From: Litsea cubeba | Taxonomy: Eukaryota > Streptophyta > Magnoliopsida > Laurales > Lauraceae | Direction of reading: 5' to 3' | Assembly (NCBI GenBank): GCA_012931725.1 | Contig: CM022949.1 | Span: forward strand, 8,186,636 to 8,250,635 | Length of the DNA stretch: 64,000 nucleotides | Shown here: positions 33,641-43,500 of the stretch, piece by piece | Numbering within the stretch: position 1 is the first letter of the stretch | Layout of the letters: every line of letters begins with the position of its first letter | The notes under the pieces: model-generated | The model's database searches: none | Told to the model about the DNA's origin: nothing | Seen by the model: the letters and a program-made list of their open reading frames with translations, nothing else | Made by a program: the position numbers and the translations under genes

Positions 33641-36600
33641 TCATTGACTAAGTGGATCAATCGGCAATCGATCGCTATTCAACTCCCAGCTTCGACCATA
33701 GATGTCTACAACGATCTTGCTTCTATAATACGGTATATCAGTCGACGTGAATGCAATCGGTATACGGGCTGCAAGATGTTCTGCGTACGCTAGCGCGAAG
33801 ACCCCGCAATCGTTGCCATTATCTTGATAAGGTATCTTCGTTTTCACAAGTAGTGTCCACACGCCAGTGTCGTACCAACCATAATTAGCATATTGATTGC
33901 CGAGGAAGTCAATCTGTTCATAGAAGATGTCAAAACTGATTAGATGAATTTAATAAAAGAAAATGCGAGATGATATACCACACTTCAACAACCAGCCTAC
34001 ACAAATTAATTATTGTACTGTGCTTACGAATTCTTTAGCCACATTAACAGTCGTCCTGTCAGACTTCAAGCTATTGTAATACTCCCATCGTCTTTCTTCA
34101 TTAAATCCTACGAGCAAACTGAAATGATGTTCATGCCACAATACGAACACCATCAACCGCTTTTCCTTTGCTTCCCAAACCCTCATCCCATCTTTACCCC
34201 AACAGTTATCTTGCAATGCCTTTGTGTTTTTGGACTGCCACCAACTCTGTGGACGCGAAGAACAATATAATTAATGCAGACATATGATCACTGAGGAAAA
34301 TGAGACATTGTAGTAGAGAAGGTTGAAAATACAGCGCCAACAAGAAGCACTTACACAGATACTTGGATCGTAAAAATAAACATCCGGATATCGGACTTTT
34401 AGAACCTCAAACCACCAATACATGATGTTTGTGTCTAGCCAAGTGCCATCATCGAGCACTTTTTTCAAGGATCCAGCGGAAACCATTGTGCAGTATATAT
34501 CAAGCTCATCCCGCCTGCAAATATCATAAGAACATACAAAATTCGTGGTTACTTTTCATTGTACTCTTGAAGACTAATAAGGTATCTGAGTTTATTTATG
34601 GCGTTAAGTTCACAAATTAATATTACTTTTCTTTGTAGAATCCAAGGAACCCCTCCAGTAGCGTCAACTCTTCCTCCGTCAAAGCGTATGCCGACCGCAC
34701 CAGCTGATGGTCATAATCCTCGAAATAACGAGGGATCTTCCTCTCACGATGCAATCTCTTTATACGCCATATCAATGTGTTGATATCAGACTTCGGTGTG
34801 TGCATCACTATTTGCAGAGAGGGACTTGCACCAGTTGGAGTAGTCAAGACATCGTCTAAATGTGGCACGACGGGCGATGCGAAACTAGCTGCTGGAGGGT
34901 CATCATCATGTATTGGCTCATTATCATGTATTGGCTCATCATCATGTATTGTCTCAATATCGATTCTTTTCCCTTCCGAATATTGTAGTCTCCTAGCAGT
35001 CGGCGACAAGTTTTGTCGCTCTCTACGCTTTGGGACTGCCCTTTTCCTTGATAATGATGACGAACCCTGCATTGACCAAAAAAAGGCCAAAAAATTAAAC
35101 AAAGAAGAAGCTTGGTGGAATTAAGAAAGCACATGGGACAATTACCTCCTTATCATCATCCACCTCCTTATCATCAGCCGACTGAGAGGTAGATGCAGAT
35201 TCTGTTCCAAACCCTTCGAAAGCGGTAGCGAATGCATCTCTAAAGCTTTTGATCTTCTTCCGCAATCGGGTTGTAAAATCTCCCAATTTAATCTTCTTGC
35301 GATCAGCACGCAAGGATGACCGTTCCACATACTCCAAAAAATGAAACACCTGATACAAACATCAAGGAAGACATGTCAATTTGTTAAATTGTAACAGCAA
35401 CGGTTTTTAAATTAAATTGAAATACGTATATAATGATTGGATGCTCACATGTTTTCTTGTAGCATCATCCTTTAAAATGCTCTGATCCCTTGCTGACTTT
35501 CTCCTCTACCACTTTCTGAGGACTTGCTGTTTCTTTGATCGGTGAGCCCCGTCCTTCACCATGGGCACCACATACTACCTCCATGATAGTGTTCAAGCCA
35601 TACCATAAAAGATAATCATCACTATGTGTTTTGCTAGAGTCCTTCTTCCCGGAGAGTACAGAATTATGCCTTGATTCCCATAAGTTGAAAACATCTGGAT
35701 GATTTTGACTATAATCAATTACACATCGCTCTATGCGCTCGTTCCGCTTGAATGGCACCTCGAATGGTGGGGGAACTGACTGTTTCATGCCAAATTGCTT
35801 GGTCACACGATTTGCATTATGCCTCTCGAACACCCAATAATGAATGAGGACTGTGCATGACGTAAACAATTTCTTGTCCCCTTTTGGCACACTTTGGAGC
35901 AGTTTTTTTGGCATCTCCTTGTATGGTTGCCATAAGAACTACACAGAGAATAAAACCATTAGCAACCTCTATAATTAAACTAAAGGTTATGAGACAAATG
36001 ACGAAGTAACACTCATAGTAAATGAGTACCCCATCTTCCTTCAGACCGTTGATTTGAACGCGTATTTCCTTCATGTTTGTTAACTTCTTGTTATCTTTAA
36101 GTCTTTTCTCCCATGTCTTAAACAATGGAAATTGAAGATCATCCTGCCAACTAGGATCAGGCTTAGGGCACCTCCCAATAGCCATCCTAGAGTATGCCCA
36201 TATCTACAAGTAAGAAACAACAAAGACACCAAAAAAGTCATGTAAAATTGCAAGAGAGTCATGAACATAGAAGTATGTTGACCAGATTAAAAAAGAATAA
36301 CCTGTATCAGCTGTAGAGGGCCTGTTAGGGTCTTGAGCAGTGTAAGTTTACCACTTTCTTTTTTCTCCTCAACTTCCCCTCCCTCTTCACTCTCCTCTTC
36401 ACCTCTTAATAGCCTAGTAGCCCTTGAAAGCATTCTGTACAAACTTGCAAGGCAAGCTGGACCCCATGCATAGGGCTTGAACTCCCTAAAGAGCTCTAAC
36501 TGCCACGCTGGTCCCCTTGCACCAGAAGAGTTAGCAAAGATCTGTCCAGACACGAGGAAAAATAAATATGCTCTGGTCCTGCATACATCACTCCTATGCT

Positions 36601-37090
36601 TGGAGGGCTTGAAATTCTTCTCCAACCATTTGAATTTTATTGTTAGCCCTATCGTGTCTTTTCCCGGATGTGGGGCAAGGCCTAGCAACTCTTTACAGAC
36701 TTCCGGGACGAATGCATTATTGAAGGTTCTTCCCGTTACCGGTTCACCATCAATAGGGAGTCCATAGATATAAGCAACGTCCTCCAAAGTGATCGTTGCC
36801 TCACCCGTTGGTAGGTGAAACGTATTAGTCTCGGGCCTCCATCTTTCAACTAACCCGGATATTAGGGCATGGTCTATCCTCATATAGTCTATCTCTGACA
36901 AATATGATAGACCAGCATCCCTCACATGCTCCTTTTGTTTTTCATTCAAAACCCATATCTTCTTGTCGGGGTTGGTATTGATGCACCTGTAACATCCAGG
37001 TTCAGCCCCATTTAATATTGCTTTTGAGACATGTTGATCTTGATCATACAACAACTCCCCCTCATCATCAGAAGACGCGTCTTTCGCCAT
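33641..37090 (-). CDS. Plant mobile domain (PMD) plus Ulp1-like C48 protease gene of the MULE
   Basis: Proposed exons, read leftward: 37090-36302, 36203-36003, 35938-35498, 35349-35146, 35066-34627, 34514-34355, 34246-34028, 33913-33641. All have GT-AG ends and joined phases, giving about 908 residues. The N-terminal half is a PMD (MAIL1/MAIN type): ALISGLVERWRPETNTFHLP, GEATITLEDVAYIYGLPIDG, GPLQLIQ|IWAYSRMAIGR, HSDDYLLWY. A basic, acidic-repeat linker follows (EPIHDNEPIHDDDPP). The C-terminal Ulp1 fold has TWLDTNIMYWWFEVL, His in HHFSLLVGF (about 786), YYNSL (about 803) where Asp is usual, and QDNGNDCG with Gln and Cys at about 848 and 854. The exon 3 end is uncertain: the better donor at 35448 would pass a TGA. 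Exon 2 may also use another donor. Confidence 0.85.
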
Positions 37091-38630
37091 CTGTTCAGTT
37101 CAAAGGCATGTAACAGTGAGCATATACAGGTATGAGTTGAGGAGAGGATAAAATCAGCCACATTCATAAACGGAAATATACTAAAGAGTTATTGTATGAT
37201 CATTAGAAAAATAAGACGACAATTAGTAGTATAATTCTACTCAACATAAACTCATAAAATATAATTAGTATTTTCCACAAATCAGGAGCAATCAACATTT
37301 ACCGAATTAATCAAAATGCTCTCATACTGCTTATGATTGTTCTTGTTAGCAACCTGTTACACTTCGGCTTTCCCTTTGTATCTTTTTTTTTTTTTTTGTA
37401 GAATTAACAATGTTTTTAATGCAACAATGAACTGTACAAAGAGACAGTCCATCACTGTCCATCAAGGGTTAGAAACATTGGGTTGACCTGAAACTTCATA
37501 TTTGGAGATTTCCATCCACCACTGTCCCATGATCTGCATGGTCCGGTTGGGGCCAAGCAGCTGGTATGCATAGTAAGCCATGCACTCCGGATGCATGAGC
37601 ATTTCCTCTGTATAAACCAATAGGCAATGATGCTATCATATTAATGAGCATGTCTGTGGTGAAATAGTATCAACACTGTGGTTCCCTCCCCCAACCACCT
37701 ATGAATAGAGTAATTCTAAAACAGGGGTCATTATAGATAGTGTTATGGCCATTTTTGCTTATCATTGTTATCATCAAGTCCCACAATGTTCTTAACTGGT
37801 TTCTTCTTAAGTGGTTTCTTAATCTTATTAAATTGCCCTAATATCTAAACTTATCTTCTACCACCATCTCATCTCATCTAGGTCTATATAGTGAGGGCAA
37901 ATGATTCATGGAAGCCTTCATTTACCTATTAAAACCATTTCTCTTCCATGTTTAGTAAAAATGGTTAAGATAACTATCTTATTTATTTACAAATCTCGTT
38001 GATGAAAATGAATCTAAAAAATAAAAAACCTCTACTTTCATTATTAATAAAAGCCAATGTTAGGATAGAACAAATAACCTTCTCTATTGAAGGTGAAGTC
38101 AAGTCTTAGTATTGCTTCCAATACCATTTTATTTTCTTTTTTTGCACAATGAACGTAGAGGAGGTGTAAATTCCCTAACTAATGAAAATGGTAGAAGGTA
38201 GTATCTCTTTTGAGATAATCATAAGTTGAAACCTACATTGTCCCATTTCATCGAACAAATACTGTGCGTGAGAGCAAACAATGTGAAAAAGAGAAAATGA
38301 TATAACCAGAAATACATGATGGCTTACAAGAACAAAACAAATGAAGAATGGAGAGTCCAAACAAACATTATGCTTGAAAAAACAAAGGATGATGGATTAT
38401 ACCATACACAGCGGATCAAGAACTCGAAATACACTTAATGATCCGGAAATATTGTGCGGAAACGGGGCTAAAAATACATACCTTCACGTGGATGTATCAA
38501 GGATGATGGATGATAGAGAAGGAAGAAGTATGGAGCAGCGCCGTCGTCGTTCTGAAGAAGGAGCAGAAGTTACAAATGGTGAAAATGGTGAAAATGGGGA
38601 CGGGTGGGTTAAATAGGTATAGCGATGGAC
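37091..38630 (-). other. Leader and right-end noncoding region of the MULE
   Basis: Upstream of the PMD-protease start codon and inside the right terminus. No domain recognised. It probably holds the promoter and 5' leader of that gene, possibly with a noncoding exon. A run of T lies at about 37381-37398. Short open frames here show no family features. Confidence 0.5.
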
Positions 38631-38675
38631 GACGCTAGCGTCACTTTAATCAGGGCTTAGTGACGCTAGCGTCAC
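38631..38675. repeat. Subterminal palindromes, right end of MULE
   Basis: GACGCTAGCGTCAC at 38631-38644 and the full GTGACGCTAGCGTCAC at 38660-38675, about 120-165 bp inside the right terminus, mirroring the spacing at the left end. Confidence 0.88.
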
Positions 38676-38796
38676 TCACCCCAGATATCAAAAAAAAATA
38701 CAAAAACGCACTAACGGACTTCGTTAGTGTCCACAATTTGGCTGGGACCCAGCAGGATAAATGCCTAAATTTTGGGATTTTTCCAGTAAAATCCCC

Positions 38797-38871
38797 TTTA
38801 TTATATATACTATTTTACTCTTAACAAATTTAAATCTGTAAATATTTTATTAGGTAAACATCTAAACGGCC
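38797..38871. repeat. Foldback element, right terminus separated by the MULE
   Basis: After the 9-bp duplication, the sequence ATTTAAATCTGTAAATATTT and CATCTAAACGGCC is the reverse complement of the foldback's left end (27365-27410), showing that the MULE landed inside the foldback. Confidence 0.75.
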
Positions 38872-39312
38872 AGTTATTTTCACTGCCAGCTGTTGTTGCA
38901 CGTGGCGCTTTTTATTTAACGTGTCTTGACTTGTATTGGATCCTTTCTCAGCTTCGGGGCCTCCTCTTCCTCTCATTTCTTTTCGACCTTTTCCTTTCCT
39001 TTCCTTCGCTGTGGCTTTTGCCTTTGGAGCGTCCGGCTTCTCTGTCTCTCCCCTCCCCTCGGCCTAGGCCTTAGCTTCGTCGTCGTCCTGAGCCTAATCT
39101 AATTAAACTCTAGTACTTTCCCTTTCTCGCTCTCGCTCTCGCTCTCGCTCGTATATCCCGTCTCTCCCTCCCTGTAGAAATTCTTTCATTCATTGTAAAT
39201 AAAACTGTCCCCCTCCTATCTCGAGATCTCTTTCTGGCTCTCTCTCATCCCAAGGCAACAACCATAGCGTAACGTTAACGTTATTGGAGGAGGAGGCATC
39301 ATCATCACCACC
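38872..39312 (+). promoter_or_regulatory. Promoter and 5' leader region of the host gene
   Basis: The region is pyrimidine-rich, with a TCTCGC microsatellite at about 39124-39150, typical of plant 5' leaders. No clear TATA box can be fixed. The MULE/foldback complex ends only about 440 bp before the start codon, so it may have replaced or altered upstream control sequence. Confidence 0.5.
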
Positions 39313-40477
39313 ATGGCTATGTCTGTGTGTATGTCTATGTCTGCAGCGGATTTTTCTTGTCTTAGATTATTCTGCTTCTGCTCTTCCTCTCCCTTCCCCT
39401 TCCCCTTCCCCTTCCCAAAAGCGGCCTCTTTCTCTCGCACCATCAGACCCTCCTCCTCCTCTTTCTTGATCGGATTCCCTCTGTTTCATTCTCGTCCATC
39501 TTCTTCCCGTGCCGTCCGATCGAGTGCTGCCAAAGAGGCGGACGATGGAGATTTCATCAGCAACAATCCCTTCCATTTCTACCCCTGGGACTCATCCAGT
39601 GCTGCGCAAGGAGAAGGCGCTGGTGGTGGTAAGTCGTTGTCGTCTTCTTCTTCTTCTTAGTCTGTTGCTGTTTGGCATTTCATTTTCCTCTTCCCAATCC
39701 GATTAGTATAACACCCCATATCCCCTTACCTTCCAGGGCCTGCCTGGAACCCAGCAGATGCTGCAGGGGAAAACCCTAAATCCTACTTGACCCCAGTTCT
39801 TCCCCAAGTACCCCCAAAACATCCAAATTCAACACAAGATATATTTCTGTGCAGAAATACAAATTCCTCCCTCTTTTTAGAGGGAGAAAAGCAACTTTGA
39901 TAAGAGTTTTTAATTTTTTTTTGTATCAGAGTTTGTTTGAATTCCCGTAGGTTTGGAAATAGTTTGTCCACTCACTCTTAAGGAGGGAGTGAGCAAGGAA
40001 ACAAAACAAAGACTTAAGCACAGGAATCATTTTGAATGGATTTATGAGCATGATATTCAAAAAATGGGTCTGGCTGCTTACTGCTAAATAATCAAATTAA
40101 CCTTTGTTCTGCTACAAATGCCCAACCTCTGATGCTCGGTTGAAATTTGAGAAAAAAAAATCTAATACCAAAGCAGAAGTGGCAAATTCACCCCTCTTGA
40201 TTCACAGGCTTAAATGACAGTGTGATCATTGACTTTCAACTATTAATGGAACAGCACGAGGGGGAATGAGATGGCAGAAAGGAGAGAGGAGCTTGTGAAA
40301 TAAAATGCACTTCTAGTTCTACCTCTCCCTTAACCATCTTAACCAGTGAGAGCATGTATGCATCTCTATCATTTGAAACACTATTCTCAAACAATCTTGC
40401 TCTGACAAAGTCCATATGATGGCATTCATTCGATAGCAAAGTGGATTTCCAACAACATAAGTTACAAAGAAGCCCTA

Positions 40478-40510
<33 letters not shown>

Positions 40511-43500
40511 AAAGATGTGAATTCATCAAATATGGGCTCAAAAGTCCATAAAATTGAAGGACAAAATTCTTAAGATGCGGATTTTGAAATAGATATTCAG
40601 GATTATAACATTGCTAGTACTTGGTATAATAAAAACATGTAATATTGTTGTCCAGAGGTGACCATACACTGTGCCAGCGAGGTCCTTCTTAGGGACAAGA
40701 TGAAACACCTTGTAGCTACCTGGGTCTCTCCCCTTGCTTCTTTTTGGGGTTTACCGGTGGATATGATTCTGAGAAATTGGAAAGAGGTGGCATTCTCCTC
40801 TCCGGCAAAGCTTGATGTTATTAACAAATGGGTCCCCCCTCCTACAAGCAGCTTGAAACTAAACTTTGATGGTAGTGCCCGTGGTAACCCTAGTGGGGTT
40901 GGGGTGAGTGGCATTATCCGGAACGATGTGGCTTGGCCTATTCTTTCCTTCTCGGGGCATGCCAGATTCAGCTCGGCCAATGTTGCAGAGTTACTGACTA
41001 TTAGGATCGCCTTAGGCCCGAACCTACACAATTTAGTTATTCAAGGGGACTCTTTTTGTGCAATTCAGTGGGCCTCAGGAGTTGTTAAATCCCCTTGGAA
41101 GGTGGCTGGTGTGGTTGGGGAGATTTTTTATCTTGTAAGAAGTCTTCAAGTCAAAGCTCCAACTCCCCAGCTGGTTTCTGCTCCAACAACAAAACTGAAT
41201 TATTGGCCCTTAGAACTGGTATCCGTGAAGCATCGTACTGCATTATTCAGTGGACAAAGCAATCTTCTAATCCTCTTTGGAACCTTGCAGATATCATTGA
41301 AGAGGTGGTCAATCTCTCATGGGAGTTAAATGTATCCTTTCACCACATTAAAAGATCGGCTAACCAAGAAGCGGATAAACTCGACAAAGAGAGAGTTCTT
41401 AAAACTGCTTTGATTGTTTCTATGTAACGCTTGCTAGTTAGCTCTTTTGAGGGTGTTCCCGATTTTGGTGTGGGGTTGTGCCCGCCTTTTTGGGGTCCCC
41501 CTTTTCTTCCTCTTTTGGTTTGTTTTGCTCTTCCCCTTTGTTGTGGGTTTTTTTTATTTTTATTTGAGTTAGTATATATCTCTTATTATGTACAGTTCTT
41601 TGAGCATTTCAATACATCGTCATCATTTAAAAAAAAAAAAAGAAGTCTTCAAGTCTCCTTTTCCCATATTGATCAAAGTGCCAATACAGAAGCTGATCGC
41701 CTAGCTAAGGAGGGTGCTTCTTATCTTGATTTGCAGGTCATAATGTTTCCCTTTTAGTTTTGGTTTTCCCCTTTTTATCTTCTGGGTTTAGGCTTGGGTC
41801 AATATCTTTTTGTTGGGTCCTGGCATCTTGCTTTCTTTTGTTACAGTATACCTCTCCTACACTGTATAGCCTTCTTTTAATTTAATTCAGTCGCTTAAAA
41901 AAAAAAGAATGAAGTTGTCGTATTGTACATTTGTACCTGTTGGAGATCAAATAGATAAATTGTAGAGGTTGAGAGAGAATGATGTTAAATCATCATCGTC
42001 ATAGTAGTCTCATCCCGTCGATTTGTGGTGTTGTATTAAATACAAAAATCGAAAATGCAGTTTGTGCATATCCCCACCAAGCAGGAATGACTGAAGATGA
42101 TAAAAAAGTATATTGGGGCATGAAGGATGACTTATACCAAGATTACATATGTAGGGAAAAGTATTATAGTATGAGTGGACTTTAATGACCATGTAGGGAA
42201 GATTGGAATGGTTTATGGTAGAGTATATAAAGATAATGGTTTTGGGCGAAAGAGCAATATGGGGAGAAGTTATCATTGACTTTGTGCCACTCTTATTATC
42301 AAACATAGTTTGCAAAGATAGAAGACACCTAATTTGATAGTGGCTGAACATGACACGGGTATATTACTTTTAATTAGACATGGTGAACGCTCAACGAGGA
42401 AGGATTGTAAAACCATTTAAGGAGGGTCTTTTAGCAAAGGGTGTGTCACTGATAAACGTGGGATAGCTTACATAATATATTTATGTTATTATTTTTTAAT
42501 ATTTATTCTTTTTGTTTCATCAATATTTATGTTGTTATTTGTCACTTTTTTATGAAGTTAAGAATATTTTGCCAATTGTAGTTTTTTTTTTTTAGTTGTT
42601 TCAACTTTCTAGCCTTCTGCCAGCTCATGTTGACTGATGTTATGCATATGCTTTCAGCAATTCATTGGGTGCCTGAAGATCGAATTACACTTTTTACTGC
42701 CGATGGGCTCATTCAAATAGGAGGCTCCCTCGTCCCTCGCCAGTTCCCTGCAGATGTATGCTATCTTTCCTCATGTAATTTGAAATATTGCAGCTACCAT
42801 GCATCTAATGAGGATTTCCTTTTCTCTCTCTTTTTGAAGGTCAAACTAAATTTATATCACTGTTGTTGACTTTCCTTCCATGTTCCCAACTATTGATTTT
42901 CAGAACTATTTAAAAAAAAAATGATTCCCAGAGGAGTGTTGGATCTTCTATGTTCCTTTTATTCTGGCTTTGATGCTAAAATTGAGAGAAATTTATTATC
43001 ACGAATCAATATTATATTTCAGGACAACAAGGATCAAAAGCCCAGAATCGGGACTGACTCAGGACCCTTCTCAGCCTAACTCGGCAGAGTTGCACCTCAG
43101 TGATGCAGGCCCTAGGGTTAGGGCTTGCGTGGAGGTGCCTAAGCACAATAGGGAGCCAAAGCACGTGTCCGCAAACACTTCAACAAGCCTCCACAGACAC
43201 CAATAACGAGAACGCACCTCAATGGGAAAACTCAACTTCAATTAATGAACTCTTTGAAATTCCATTTTCTACAATACCATATAAATATGAAAACTTAACT
43301 TAGGGCCTAAGAAACCTAATTAAACTGGAAAATTAATTAAACTAGAATCCTATCATAATTACAATTCATTAAAAAAATTAGAAACTAATGACATATAATT
43401 AGTTAATAAAATATCCTAAATCTACTTGGGCCCTACACATGTGGCCTGAGGTCCATCTGCATCATTCTCCCCCGGCTTGGAAAGAACTTGACCTCGAGTT

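Larger units (their letters stand above)
29052..38796 (+). mobile_element. Complete Mutator-like element (MULE), 9745 bp
   Basis: The left end starts GGGGTTTTTACCGGAAAAGT. The reverse complement of the right end starts GGGGATTTTACTGGAAAAAT. They agree at 37 of the first 44 positions. A perfect 9-bp target duplication, tttattata, lies at 29043-29051 and 38797-38805. Inside are an apparently intact MuDR-type transposase (30066-32644) and a convergent gene for a plant mobile domain plus Ulp1-like protease (37090-33641). Ulp1 proteases in plant MULEs are known from the Kaonashi (KI) group; the mobile-domain N terminus is the added feature here. All recognisable parts are present and no stop is seen in the transposase, so this could be autonomous. 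Confidence 0.93.

Noticed and set aside
41095..41427. Open frame as an independent RNase H gene
   Set aside because: It is the nested LINE's RNase H end with poly(A) and target duplication.
43021..43075. Possible small host exon after a good acceptor (TATATTTCAG|GACAACAAGG)
   Set aside because: An in-frame TAA occurs before any donor, so it cannot be spliced as drawn; left out of the gene model.
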